A stretch of DNA of 64,000 bases from Terfezia claveryi. Taxonomy: Eukaryota > Ascomycota > Pezizomycetes > Pezizales > Pezizaceae. The notes beneath the pieces are model-generated. The model did not search any database. It was not told the DNA's origin and saw only the letters and a program-made list of their open reading frames with translations. A program made the position numbers and the translations under genes. The DNA lies in NCBI GenBank assembly GCA_015179025.1, contig WHUX01000056.1:1-64000 (forward strand). The letters run 5' to 3'. This document shows, piece after piece, positions 25,460 through 38,182 of this stretch; position 1 is the first letter of the stretch; each line of letters begins with the position of its first letter.

Positions 25460-26400
25460 TGTATTCATGGGCATATATATATATAGGTGCAAGAAACTCA
25501 TTCTTATAGAGATATATATATATATATGTAATAAATCTATGCATTCATGAGCTTATATATATATATGTGAGAAATTCGTTCTTTTGGAGACATATATATA
25601 TATATATGTAAGAAATCCATGCATTTACAAGCTTATATATATATGTATAAGAAACTCATTCTTATGGAGACATATATATATATATATGAGAAATCTATAT
25701 ATTCATGAGCTTATATATATATGTGCGAGAACTTCATTCTTTTAGAGACATATATATATATATACGAGAAATCTATACATTCATAAGCTTGTATATATAT
25801 ATATAAGAAACTTGTTCTTTTAGAGACATATATATATATATGTGAGAAATCTATGTATTCACAAGCTCATATATATATATACAAGAAATCTATATATTGG
25901 TGAGCTTATATATATGTGTGTGAGAAACTTATTCTTTTAGAGACATATATATATATATATAAGAAATCTATACATTTCCAAGCTTATATATATATATGCA
26001 AGAAATTCTTCCTTTTGGAGATATATATATATATATGTAAGAAATCCATATATTCATGAGCTTATATATATATATGCGAGAAACTCATTCTTTTAGAGAC
26101 ATATATATATATATGCAAGAAATCTATGTCTTTGCGAGCTTATATACATATGTGCGAGAAACTCATTCTTTTGGAGATATATATATATATATATGAGAAA
26201 TCTATACATTCGCGGGCATATATATATATATCTGTAAGAAACCTATTCTTTTGGAGACATATATATATATATGTGAGAACTCCATTCATCCATGGACATA
26301 AATATATATAAGTCTCTAAAAGCATGAGTTTCTTATATATATATATATATATATACCTATAAATGTATGTATTTCTCTATATGTCTCCAAAAGAATGAGT
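25460..26400. repeat. Tandem AT-rich ~80-bp array, left arm of element D
   Basis: Alternating half-units: tatatata plus 'gagaaatctatgcattca' then 'gagcttatatata', and tatatata plus 'gagaaactcattcttttgga' then 'gacatatata'. About a dozen units. The inverted array is at 28660-29060. Confidence 0.85.
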
Positions 26401-26594
26401 TTTTTATATAGATACTATACCAAAAAGCGGAATATCATCATTCAGGTGGTGATTCCACTTCTCCATGAATACCAAGAGTACTGTCTGAGTAGCTGAACTT
26501 TATCGGCCTTACGAATAAAGTTAGGTCATACTACATATTTCTAAGAATATGATAGCAATTTTGGATTGCAATAACTCTATAGTTTAGTGAGACC

Positions 26595-26705
26595 CGAAGT
26601 TGGTTAAATAAAATAGCAGTATAATGTTGATACACAAGATTGGTTAAATAAAATAGCAGTGTATTATTAATACATAAAGTTGGTCAAATATAATAGTAGT
26701 ATGAT
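26595..26705. repeat. Subterminal tandem repeat in element C
   Basis: Three copies of a ~45-bp unit with 'ttggttaaataaaatagcag' followed by 'tataatgttgatacac'. A different subterminal repeat ('actaaagcaatggtattct') is found in the right end at 28160-28250. Confidence 0.65.
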
Positions 26706-27199
26706 AGTAATGCACTATTGTAAAGAGTATATAGTTTGAATATAATACTCACTCTAATAGTTGCTCTGATACTCGCTCTTATACTTACTCTGATACTTAC
26801 TCTAATACATACTACAATACTCGCTCTAATACTTACTCTAATAATCACTCTAATACTCGCTCTAATACTTACTCTAATACTTGCTGTAATATACTTTAGA
26901 AATCTTAAAAGATATTGGATAAAGAGCAAAGGAAAAAAGCATGAGAAGGGAAGTATAGATACTGGAAAACAATAGTGGCTAAGCCCAATTGCTAAGGCTA
27001 ACAATATAGACTTTCCGAAGACAATGAGATAACAGATAATAAGAGATGTAGTATGACCGTGCTTAGTTCTGCCTAGCCCACTGTCATATGTGAGTACTGT
27101 ACTACTCAATGTCTGACCTGGTAATAGTCATATTGGGAAATTATAGTCATAGTACTACGATATGTATAAAGTTCATACTTTGTGAAATATATCGTGGGA

Positions 27200-27440
27200 A
27201 GTTATACCTTCACGGCCTATATATATATATATCCAAGAAACTCATATATTCGAGGCTTAAATGTATAGAGGCCATAAAAGTATGAATTCCCTGGATATCT
27301 GAAGCTGCAAAAGCATGAATTCTATACATATCTAGAGGCTACAAAAGCATGAATTCCATGCATATATATATATAAGCCTCGAATACATGAGTTCCTTACA
27401 TATATAAATATAGGCTAGGAATGTATAACTTCCTATAATA
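27200..27440. repeat. Palindromic centre of element C
   Basis: Alternating 'gccataaaagtatgaattcc' and inverse-oriented copies ('ggaattcatgctttt'-like, 'atatataagcctcgaatac') with tatatata tracts form a large imperfect dyad around about 27340. Confidence 0.6.
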
Positions 27441-28325
27441 TATATCACAAAGTATGAACTCTACTAACCAGACTAGAACTCTATACATATTGCAGTACCA
27501 TGACTATGATTTCCTAATATAACTATTACTAGGTTAGGAATTGAGTAGTACAGCACCTGTGCATAATAGTGGGCTGAGCAGGGCTGAGTACTGTCATGCT
27601 ACTCCTCTTATTATCCATTATCTCATTGCTTTTAGAAAGTCTATATTATCAGCCTTAGTAATCAGGCTTGGCAACTATAGTTTTCCTGTATATATACTTC
27701 CCTCCCTCACACTTTTTTCTTTTGCTCTTTATCTAATGTCTTGTATAATTTCTAACACATGTTAGAGTAAGTATTAGAGTGATTATTAGAGCAAGTATTA
27801 GAGCAAGTGTTGTAGTGAATATTAGAGTAAGTGTTGTAGCAAGTATTAGAGTGAGTATTAGAGTGAGTGTTATAAGTATCAGAGCGAGTATTAGAGCAAG
27901 TGTTGTAGCAAGTATTAGTATACTGTATATATTATATTTACTGAATAAAATAAATATTTCCACCGTACATATTCTTGATCTCAAGTCTGCTTTGAAATCT
28001 GCTCCCAAATCTGCTCTAGTACCAAGATTCATAGAGCTGTTAGCATATGTATAGCCTGTTCTCGAACATACTAGCATTGTTATAAGCTGTATTTTAGTAC
28101 TACTATATTGCAATAGTATTCTTGACAATATAATAGTGACCATTTTTAGTTTCTACAATACTTACTAAAGCAATGGTATTCTGGACAATATGGTGGCGAA
28201 CATTTTAGTTTTCATAATACTTACTAAAGCAACAGTATTCTAGACAATGCGTACTATGTACTATGCAATATCACTAAAATAAAGTTGTCTTTTGTATACG
28301 AAAATAAATAGGAGTTGCCGACTAA

Positions 28326-28573
28326 CATCAGCAAGAAAAAAGTGGTATTAGGATGCCAGGTGGTGTCTCCAGGAGACAGAGTTGTCTCTTGTGTCTTTTG
28401 TATCTTTTATGTCTCCTAGGTGTCTTCTAAGTGTCTCCCATATATCTCCTAGTATCTCTCAGTGTCTCCTGGAGACACTGGGAGACATTCTGCCAATCGG
28501 GGAGACACACCTTGTCTCCAGTGGCATTACTGTCTCTAAAGATACTGGAGACAAACTATTTTTTTTCCTGATG
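28326..28573. mobile_element. 248-bp MITE, copy 1
   Basis: Ends CATCAGCAAGAAAAAAG and CTATTTTTTTTCCTGATG form imperfect inverted termini. The 2-bp flanks are AA on both sides (28324-28325 and 28574-28575). The interior is made of GGAGACA/TGTCTCC words that fold back on themselves. It has the same length and sequence as the copy at 53535-53782, in the opposite orientation. Not coding. Confidence 0.85.
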
Positions 28574-28659
28574 AACATTAAAGTATTTATAATAATATAG
28601 GAATACGACAGTGCTGTTTGTGCGATAACATCCATCTTTTTGGTACAGTATATACATAT

Positions 28660-29060
28660 ATGTCAGCGAATACAAAGATTTCTTATATATATATATATGA
28701 GCTTACAAATGTATAGATTTCTTACATATATATATATATATCTCCAAAAGTATGAGTTTCTCACATATATATATATAAGCTTATGAATATGTAGATTTCC
28801 CATATATATATATATAAGTTCACAAATGTATGCATTTCTCACATATATATATATATGTCTCCAAAAGAATGAGTTTCTCACATATATATATATAAGCTCA
28901 TGAATGTATAGATTTCTCGTATTATATATATATGTCTCCAAAAGAAGGAATTTCTCACACATATATACATAAGCTCATAAATGCATGGATTTTTTACATA
29001 TATATATATATGTCTCTACAAGAACAAGTTTCTCACATATATATATATATATATACCTAT
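28660..29060. repeat. AT-rich ~80-bp array, right arm of element D
   Basis: Inverted counterpart of 25460-26400: 'tctccaaaagaatgagtttc' and 'gctcatgaatgtatagattt' units separated by tatatata. Confidence 0.85.
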
Positions 29061-30298
29061 GAATATATAAATTCCTATAAAATATATCATAAAGTGTGAA
29101 CTATGCATATATCTTAATACAATGACTATGATTTCCCTATATAACTATTACTAGACTAGGTATTAAATAGTATGGCACTAGTGGGCAAAAGAGGACTGAG
29201 TGCTATTGATTACTATACTACCACTTCTCTTATCATGTCTTATCTCATTGTCTTTGGAAAGTCTAAATTGTCGGCCTTGCCAGTTAGCCTTAGCAACTAT
29301 AGTTTTTCTTAATATATACCTCCCTTCTATATACATTTTCCCTTTGCTTTATATACCAACACATTATGGTGAGCATTAGAGTAAGTATTGGAGTGTGTAT
29401 TAGAGCAAGTATTAGAACGACTATTGGAGTGAGTATTACAATGAGTATTAAAGCAAGTATTAGAGCAAGTGTTAGAGTGAGTATTAGAATGAGTATTGGA
29501 GCGAGTATTGGAGCAAGTATAAGAGCAAGTATTAGAGTGAGTATTGTAGTAAGTATTAGAGTGAGTGTTAGAGTAATTGAAGAACCGAGTGCATGTTCTA
29601 TATATATATCTTATACTTAATACTACTGTGTATATAATTATTAGCAAATACAATGACATTTCTGCTACATGCATATTCAATGGCTGTCATAGTGGCTATG
29701 TACCTAGCTAGTGTTAGAGCATTGTATATGCAACTAGTAAGTGAATATGCATGGTAGAAGAGAGCGATTGTGGGCTATCTGTTAGTAATATCAGATGTAG
29801 TACCTATAGTATTAGGGATGAGCAGCCCATTCCATGTTGTATCTAGGAAGTAGAAGTATCTGCAAAGCATGTATTTTGCTTACTAGGTGTAGGAGTACTA
29901 TCTAAGTACATCTGGATGCTTACATGCTGAGCGTTTGGCATCTTGATCTTGAGTTTGTCTCCCATACGTCCTGTGTGTCCCATGCATTCAGACGCATAGG
30001 ACGCAAATAATATTTTTGGTGATAATCAATTAATCTATAGATATTTATATTCTAGCATGATACTAGAATATTTAAAAGAATTCTCTATTCTTTCAAGCTA
30101 CTTTACTAGCCTTTACTGCTAGATATAAAAGCTCTTTTCTACAGATAACCCTAAGTCCTTAATGATGTTTGAGTAGGTTAGTAGTTTATCCTAAGTAGAG
30201 ACCCCATACTTTAATTACTTGTCAATATATATATATATATAGAGGGTATGATAAGTAAAGTTAGTTGGTTGAGACACCTTTTAGTAAAGAGGGAGTAA

Positions 30299-30595
30299 TA
30301 TTATAGCTAAGATCATACAGGTATGACTTGTAGTACCTAATATTAAGTGGCCTAAAGGCAGCCCTACTTTCTTATATATTAGCTTACTTCTTGTATCTAG
30401 TTCTTATTTTTTAAGACTTAAGTAAAGTCTTGTATTACTAAGTTACTTTACTTTATTAAATGAATCAGTCTATATTCTTTGCTATATACTTTATATAGCC
30501 TAATTAGATCCAAGACTAGTGATTATACTTTTGTAGGCTCTAAATATATTAATATACTAATAGATATCTCTATATTACTAGCTTACTCCTAATAT
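30299..30595 (+). repeat. LTR family 3, 3' LTR of the nested element
   Basis: 297 bp after the purine tract aaagagggagtaa; starts TATTATAGC, ends CTCCTAATA; followed by the TACTA duplication and the resumed chromovirus integrase region. Confidence 0.8.
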
Positions 30596-30600
30596 ACTAC

Positions 30601-32063
30601 CTAAATTAGCTTCATATATCCAAAGAATAGTTATAGATACAACTAATTAAGAAACATCATAATACTTTTCCTATGGGCTATTTTAAAGTAGCTAAAACTC
30701 CAGAGCTACTAGCTATATAGTATACCTAAATTAATCTATAAAAAAATATGAAAAGGTATGTATAGAACTAGTATACTTGTAAATGATTGAAACCTACTTA
30801 CTATACCTCCTATAGAATTTTGAAGCCTCTGGATATCCTAGATAAGCTCTAGTAATACCTAACTATAGACTTCATAACTATATTATTAGAGGACTTGAGA
30901 TTCAATACTATTCTAATAGTAGTGAATTCACTAATAAAGATGAGGTATATTATACCTTGTCAAGATATGTATTTGGCCCTAGAGCTAGCCAATCTCTACT
31001 TCAGTAATATATTCCAATATTATAGCCTTCCCAACTTTATTGTATCTAACTGAGGACTTCAGTTTACTTTAGGCTTCTAGAAGGTATTCTATGAGCTCTT
31101 AGGGATTAAGATACACTTTTCAACTACTTACTACCTCTAGATAGATAGCTAGTTAGAAAGAATGAATACTATCATAGAACAATATCTGTAGGTTTATATC
31201 AATTACTAGTAGAATAACTGGGTCTTATTACTAGCAACTTGTAAGTTTACTACAAACAACTAGTTCTTAAAGTCCTTGAAAAACTCTCTCTTTTTAGCTA
31301 ACTATAGCTAGTACACTCAGTTCATAGAGACTTTAGAACCCCTACAGAAAGCCTATCCTCTAGTAAGGGAGTTCACAGTTGGAATTACTAAACTCTACTT
31401 CATACTAAAAGCTAAGTTGGGATATGCTTAAGTTAGATAAGCTGAGTATACTAATGAGTCAAGACTGCTAGCACTAAAGTATAAGTCTAAAGATAAAGGA
31501 TGACTATCTAATAGATACTTCTAGATAGAATAGCCCTCTTATAAGCTAGATTATAAGTTTCTAGGTCCCTTTTAGATGTTCATAGCTATAGGTACTCATA
31601 CTTACTAACTGAGGTTTCCTAAAGATATCAAGCACTATCTAGTTATTCATATCTCTAAAATTAAGCCAGCTACTAATAATCCTCTTTTTAGGCAAAAGTA
31701 CCCTCCTTTCCTCCTATAGTAATTGCAGGTGAAGAGGAGTAGGAGATTGAGGAGATATTAGACTCCAAAAAGTACTATGGGTAAGTTCAATATAAGATTA
31801 AGTAGTTAGAAAATAAGAAGGCTACCTAGTAACTCATAGAGGACTTATAGAATATACAGAACCTTATTATCCTCTTCCACTAGTAATACTTAAGAAAGTC
31901 TTACCTAGTCAAATAATATTATATATTTTGAAATCCTTCTTATTGTTGTTTGGAATTGGGGTTGGGATTCTTATTATTATACTTATTAAAGTTTTTATTA
32001 TTATTTACTAGTTGTTATACTCAAGTCTCTAGTCATTAGAGCTCTAGCCTAAAGGAGAAATAG
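30601..32063 (+). mobile_element. Decayed chromovirus copy, right part (integrase-chromodomain)
   Basis: Continues 21201-23494 without loss across the LTR3 insertion: sequence matches 3140-4600 of the first chromovirus (integrase about 30640-31300, chromodomain about 31730-31830). Ends at purine tract aaaggagaaatag before its LTR. Confidence 0.85.
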
Positions 32064-32418
32064 TATTACAACCATCTCCTCTTTATCTTTATTATCTTTA
32101 TTATTACCTATAATATAGGTAATAGGTTATTATGATATTCTATTTAGCTTCTGGGATAGGGATCTCAAAAAGCTCATTTCTTTTATTACTTTAATACCTT
32201 ATATAAATAAAGTCCTTTGCCTTCATACTATTATTAGATCCTAATCTAATATATTGTATTCTAATACTTACCTTGCTTCTTTCTATAAAGGTATACTCCC
32301 TTATATACTCCCTTATTTTACTTTGTTCCATAAACAACTCTATAGTATAACTGTCTTTTTCTAATACATGCAATAATTGCCTCTATATATCTTATGCTCC
32401 TTGCCCTATACCTCTTTT
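32064..32418 (+). repeat. LTR family 2, 3' LTR, shortened
   Basis: Starts TATTACAACC (from TGTCACAACC) after the purine tract. About 280 bp shorter than the copy at 4601. The 3' end runs into an oppositely oriented LTR of the same family. Confidence 0.75.
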
Positions 32419-32519
32419 TGTTATAAGAGCTTTGGAGAACAAGGTGATTAAGAGATATACTAAGCCAGTGGGTAAGGAAGCCTAACTCTCAAAATGGGAC
32501 TAAGCATATAGTTGTAATA
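32419..32519 (-). repeat. LTR family 2, minus strand, internally deleted
   Basis: About 100 bp retaining both LTR ends (TGTTATAAGAGCT... and ...GTTGTAATA), with 'aacaaggtgattaagagata' at the left. It is the 3' LTR of the minus-strand chromovirus that follows; the purine tract (complement of ccgcctttaggctgg) is directly adjacent. Confidence 0.7.
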
Positions 32520-35500
32520 CTATTCCGCCTTTAGGCTGGAGCTCTAGCAACAAGGAGGCCTAGGTATATCAACTAGTAAAATCAATACAGAAAATACTAA
32601 CAACAACCAAAATAAGAATAAGAATAAGAACTCTAACTATAAACAACAATAAAGATATAAAGTCATAATATCAGTTAACTTAGTAAGGCTTCCTATAGTA
32701 TTATTAGTGGAATAGGGTAACTAAATCTTGTATATTCTCCAAGTCCTCTACAGGTTGTTAGATAGCCTCTTTATCTTCTAACTACTTGACCTTGTACTAA
32801 ACTTACTTATAATGCTTTCTGGAGTCCAGTACTTTTTAAACCTCATACTTATTTTTACCTACAATTACTAAAAGAGGAGGTGGAGGGTGCCTTTGCCCTA
32901 GAAGAAAGTCACTAGGAGCAAGTTTAATCTCTAGGATATAAATAACCAAGTGGCATTTAATATCTTTAGAGAACCTCAATCTATAAGCATAGGTACCTAT
33001 AGCTACTTTAACCTTGAACAGGCCTAGAAACATATAGTCGAGCTTACAGGAGAGCTGTTTTGTCTAAAAGTGTCTACTAGAAAGCTATGCCTTAACTTTA
33101 GTCTAGTACCTTAGAACTGGCAACTATAATCTATTAGTATATTCTACTTGCCTAGCCTGAGTATATTCTAGCTTAGCCTTTAGAGTATAGTAGAGTTTAG
33201 TGATCTTATCTATAAACTCCATGACTAGAGGATAGGCTTTCTGTAGTAGTGTTAAGGATCTACAAACTAGGTGTACTAGCTATAATTAGCCCAGAAAGGA
33301 GAAGTTTTCAAAGATTCTAAGAACTAGTTGTTAGTAGTGAATTTATATATTGCTAGCAATGAAATCTAGTTGTTCTACTGATAGTTGATATAGGCCTATA
33401 GGTCCTATTCTATAACAGTATTTATTCACTTGGTTCGACTTTCTATTTCAAGGTAGTATGCTATTAATAAATGTACTTTAATTTCTAAAGTTTTACAGAA
33501 TACCTTCTAGAAATTGGAAATGAATTGAGGACTACAGTTAGAGACAATTGATTTGAGGGAGCTATAGTAATGGAATACATTATTAAGATAAAGGCTGGCT
33601 AATTTCAGGGTAGAGTAGGTATTCTAGTAAAGTATAATATACTTTATTTTAGTTAACTAGTCTACTACTATAAGAATAGTATTGAATCTCGAATTTTCTA
33701 GTAGTCTAATCATAAAGTTTATAGTTAAGTATTGCCAAGAATAGTTCAAAATCTCTAAAGGCCTTAGAATCCTATACAGAGTATGACAAGTAGATTTCAC
33801 ATACTTATAGATATAGCAATTCTATATATACTATTCTATCTCCTTCTACTAGTTGATCTATGTATATTGCCTAACAAGTAGTTTTAATATCTTAGCTACT
33901 TTAGAGTGACCTATAGCTAAGATATCATGCTACTTCTTAATCAGCTTCAAGCCTATTTTATTATTTATAGATATGTAGAAGTAATTTAGGTAGTATAGAA
34001 GGCTATCCTATATAGTACATATAGCTGAAAGATTTTAGTATGATAGTACTATCTAGACTCTACTATAGTAATTATGTCTTTAACTAGTGGGTCCTCTATA
34101 TATACCTATTGTATTTGTAGAAGAAGGTCATCTCTAGTATTGGTATCAGTAAGGGTATTAGTTACTAGGTTAAAATTTTCTGGTTTCAGTACCACTTAAT
34201 TCTAGTATTTTAGTCTTTTATTCTCCTCTTTAGGGAAATCTTCTAATCTTCTAATTAGTATATCTAGCTCACTCCTAGCCTTTCCAGGCTGATATATGAT
34301 GTTAAAGTTGAACCAAAATAAGAATTTTAACTATCCAGCCTACTATTAGTTCAGTAACTTAATAGTAGTAAAATACTTAAGATTCTTATAATTAGACAAT
34401 ACTTAAATAACCCCTTTAGCTGACTCCAAATAGGGCCTCTATTCCTTAATAGCTTGGACAATAGCTATTAATTCCTTATTATAGATCTTATAATTGTACT
34501 CTACTAAGGAGTGCTTTTCTGAAAAATAGGCAACTAGGTGGAGAACTCTATTAATATACTGGAATAGGATTCCAATGGAAATATAGTTAGAGGCATCTAT
34601 TTCCATAATATACTTACTGTTGGAGTCAAAGTGGGCTAGAATAGGTACTGAATAGAAAGCTTTCTTTAGGTTCTCAAAGGCTAATTGGATTATAGAATTC
34701 CAATAGAATTGCAAATTTTTTTCTAGGCCCTTTATTTTTGTTATTGTTATTAAGGAAGCTATAATCTTTGAATAACCTAAGATGAACTAGTCATAGAAGT
34801 TAGCAAAACTTAAGAAGGCTTATATATTCTTAACATTAGTAGAGGTTTTCTATTTCTAGATTACTATAACTTTAGTAGGGTCTATTCTAATACCCTTAGT
34901 AATGATAATCAACCCCAAATAGTTGACCTCCTATATATAAAACTCATATTTTTCTAGCTTTAGATATAACTTAGCCTTTTCTAGCTTTTTTAAGACCTAT
35001 CTGATATAGATCCTGTATTCTGCCAGCAAATCTAAGTAGATAAAGATATCATCTAGATATGTAGTATAAAATATATCCAAAAAGTCTTGCAAAGTATTAT
35101 TGAATTATTAGAATGATATTGAAGTATTAGTCAATATAAATAGTATAATATTGTACTCAAAATGGCCATATTATATTTAGAAGACTGTTTTCTACTCCTT
35201 CCTTTTAGTAATTAGTACCAGATTGTATGTCCCTCTCAGATCCAATTTAGTAAACTACTTTATTTTTGAAAGTATAACTAATATCTCTTAAATTAGTAGT
35301 AAAGGATACTTGTTCTTGACTGTTATCTTATTCAGACCACAATAATTTATACACAACTGAAATAAGCTATCTGACTTCTTTATGAATAGTTCTAAGGTTT
35401 CTACTATAGAGAAGTTATAGTAGATAAAGCTCTTATTGAAGTTTTCCTTCAAGTACTTTTTCAAAGCTTCTAGCTCTACTTGGGATATTCTATAGAAGGG

Positions 35501-38132
35501 CTTATAAAGAGGGGTTTTACCTTCTATTAGTGGAATTATATAATTATATAGTCAGTGAGGTACTAACTTCTTTATAGCTTTTTCTAAAAATGGTCAATGA
35601 ACTTATAGTATTTATCTAGTACTATAGCTTTCTACTTCTCTTTAAGTTTTGTCTTATTAATTTCTAGGTTTACCTTATATATAGAGAGGGTATATACCTT
35701 CAGCTTATGCCTTCTAGTAAGGTGAGTCAATATTCTAGCTCCAATAAAGCTAATATTCATAGTTTTTAGAAGTAGTAAAATAGGGAGAATAAGGAGAACA
35801 GTGATATTAATATATACAAGTAGGAGTATTACTTGAGTTAGGTGGATTATTGGAGGTAGTAATGCATATAGCCTAGTAATGGTAGCCTTCAGATTTCTGT
35901 AGTATTTTTTATAGTAAAGGCTATTAAACTATAGGATATAATAGCTAAAGCTAACTGATATATTATGTATTCTAAGCTATAAGATTTTGAGAACAATAGG
36001 ATATTCTAGCTTAGTAATAAACTTAGCAAGGCTTTTGGAGTAGTCCCCAATCTGAGCAAGAGTATATATGATATTGGTAATAGCTTCAGAAGAGATAAGT
36101 GGACCACCAATAATATTAAGGAGGTAAGGGGTTTTGAGTTTAGAGATAAGAATAATATACTTATTGACAAAGGCTTGGTTGATGAAAGTAATTCCTAAGG
36201 CTCTATAGTCTATAAGAGTTGATATGACAAGTATTTTATAATTAAAGGATATTATAATAGGTATAATAAAATACTTACTAAATAGGTAAAACTTATCAAC
36301 AGATATAGAAGAAATAGAAAAAGATAATAAAGACAGATAATCTAATATAGGTCTCTTACTAGTATTAGTGACTAGGTAAGGGATAGAACTTTTTTCAACT
36401 TATCTACCTCTTCAATCTTAGATTCAGAAATAACATAGGCAGCTATCAAGTGGTTTTTTCAGAAGAGATATACTACAATAAAATGGTCTTCTTTTTTATA
36501 TACTATACATAGCCTATTTATTTGATAGCAATCTCTCTCTTCCTAAGTTAACTAAGGCCTTCTAGAAGAGAGATCTATAAGGGTGGGCCCTCTTGCTACC
36601 AATAATAGATATACTAGTTTTTTGGCAAGCATAGTAAGTTGTTGCTATTACTGTTGAGGGTATACTACTAGAAAACCTATCTAGGGGGTTATAGTTAAAT
36701 GAGTCCTTTAAGAGTCCCTAAGTACTACTATTTGTTATTCTACTTAGCTTGTAATAGAGAATGTTTCATTACTTATATAATTACTTATATACTTTTGTAT
36801 TTCCTATATTACTACTGTGTTATATAACTAAGTCTCTCAATTGAAGGACTAGTCTTCTACTATTCCTACTCCTTTATAAGTATTCATAGCATACAAAATT
36901 TGCTATAGGAAATTCCATGGAACTTGTTATATAAGTACATCCTCAATATGGCTACATGACCTCTTTTATATAGCATATTACCTTCTGGTATGCTACCCTT
37001 TATTATCTTTATTTCCTTAGTTATTAGATCTCAGAGAAGTATAAATAGACGCTAGATTTGTTCTGGAATCCAACAAGTAGACAACAAGCAAGTACACAGC
37101 AGCAAGCAAGCCTATATACTAATCAAATCAAGATCATATAGCTTAGATAGTACAAATTACAAAACATAGATTATACTAGTTAATTACTATTCTCTTTGGG
37201 AATGTCCCCCATAGTAATCTCCCTACCCTTTTGAGGTTTTACCTTAGTAGAACCGAAATATACAAACATCCATATCTATGGATATAGATTATATAAACAG
37301 TACCAAATAAATACTATCTAGTACTATTCATTATATAGCTGGCCTGTACAATAAGCTTTTCTAAAGTCTTAGTTAGTAGGCAATACACTAGGGCCTATTT
37401 GAGTTTGAAAGAAAGACTGGTCTTGAATTAATTGAGTTTGGCCTTATTATTCTATATAAGTTTAGCTATCAATCTAGAGAATTCAGTAATATAGGTTAAT
37501 AAATTATTGTTCTTTTGTCTAAGATCCCCTAGAATCTAGCTTGCTATTCCTTTAGAGTCTGAGTCCCTAAAAGCTTAATCCAAAAGTTCCATTAAGGCCA
37601 AGATATTAATCAAATCCACTCCAGTAGCCTTAATAAATAGCTGAACTTAGTTCCTAGCCTTACTCTCTAATAGTATATAATTATATAAGACCTGATATTA
37701 GACTATAAGGAACTTAGCTGAGTCCTCTAATAGCTTGATCTACACTGAGTTCTTCTATACTTTTAGTCTATCTTAATCTCTATTGAATTTAGGAAAGGCT
37801 AGTAAGTTCTGTATTTTAGATTCTTTCTAGAAGTCTATAGTATCTAAGCTACAGGTTAGTTTATAGATGGTATTTCAGTTCTCTATTACTTTCTCCTAAA
37901 GGAGGGTGATTATATCTTCAGTAGACTTGTATTATTGCTTGGCTTTTAGAAGGTAAGTATCTTATTACTTACTAATTGTATAAGTAGCTAAGAATATTTT
38001 GATAATTGTTGTGCAATACTCTAAAAGCTGAGCTAGGTTGGAAGGGATTAGGGTCTTCCTCCAGACTTGAAATTTAATAGTAGGTAGAAGAGATAACTCA
38101 GATATTCTACTAGTTGGTTAAATTAAATCTAG
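32520..38132 (-). mobile_element. Minus-strand chromovirus, decayed, split by a solo LTR
   Basis: Right to left: gag (about 38130-37341), interruption by an LTR, protease (about 36210-36000), RT (about 35560-34800), RNase H (34714-34439 open: D-A-S-N-Y and the Y-x-x-Y-N-K-E-L motif), integrase (about 34140-33380), tail and chromodomain region (33033-32650). Same family as the first chromovirus. Its 5' LTR (38133 onward) is split by the Plavaka transposon. Stops throughout. Confidence 0.85.
36750..37335 (+). repeat. Solo LTR family 1 with TAGCT target duplication
   Basis: 586 bp from TGTAATAGAGAATG to ATTCATTATA (CA to TA at the end). Exact 5-bp duplications TAGCT lie at 36745-36749 and 37336-37340. 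It interrupts the gag/protease part of the minus-strand chromovirus. The best-defined solo LTR in the window. Confidence 0.9.
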
Positions 38133-38182
38133 TATAATATAAGGAGAGCTTTAGAGAATAAAGTGACTAAGAGGTATACCTA
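38133..38182 (-). repeat. LTR family 2, minus strand, fragment left of the Plavaka insertion
   Basis: 'taaggagagctttagagaat' onward aligns with 56790-56840 (ataagggctctagggacaag). It continues at 48116 on the far side of the DNA transposon. The last two bases (TA) are the target duplication. Confidence 0.75.

Larger units (their letters stand above)
26415..28648. mobile_element. Element C: TA-flanked element with Tc1/mariner-like ends
   Basis: Ends CTATACCAAAAAG (26415-26427) and CTTTTTGGTACAG (28636-28648) form a 13-bp inverted repeat with one mismatch, flanked on both sides by TA (26413-26414 and 28649-28650), as for Tc1/mariner/pogo transposons. No transposase is present. The interior again contains the CTCTAATAC minisatellite in inverted arms (26740-26880 and 27770-27915), an AT/palindrome centre (27200-27440) and subterminal ~46-bp tandem repeats (26595-26700). 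A 248-bp MITE lies near its right end. It is inserted in the AT array of element D. Confidence 0.7.
24477..30024. mobile_element. Foldback element D (decayed), interrupted by element C
   Basis: Left end ATTAGCAAGAAAAAAAATTT (about 24478) and right end ...ATATTTTTGGTGATA (about 30024) match the ends of elements A and B. The left arm carries a 12-bp minisatellite (24960-25160) and AT-rich ~80-bp repeats (25460-26400); the right arm carries the same units inverted (28660-29060 and 29366-29575). CpG-bearing words of element B appear here as TpG/CpA. The middle is occupied by element C (26415-28648). A target duplication is not clear. Confidence 0.7.
23495..30595 (+). mobile_element. LTR3 retroelement inserted in the chromovirus and itself filled by nested elements
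   Basis: Two ~296-bp LTRs with a 5-bp TACTA duplication bracket only short internal remnants (23791-24476 and 30025-30298, the latter ending in purine tract aaagagggagtaa). The rest is the foldback element at 24477-30024. The internal coding part has been lost. Confidence 0.75.

Noticed and set aside
26126..26325. Tyr/Ile-rich frames in element D
   Set aside because: Same AT-array artefact as in element B.
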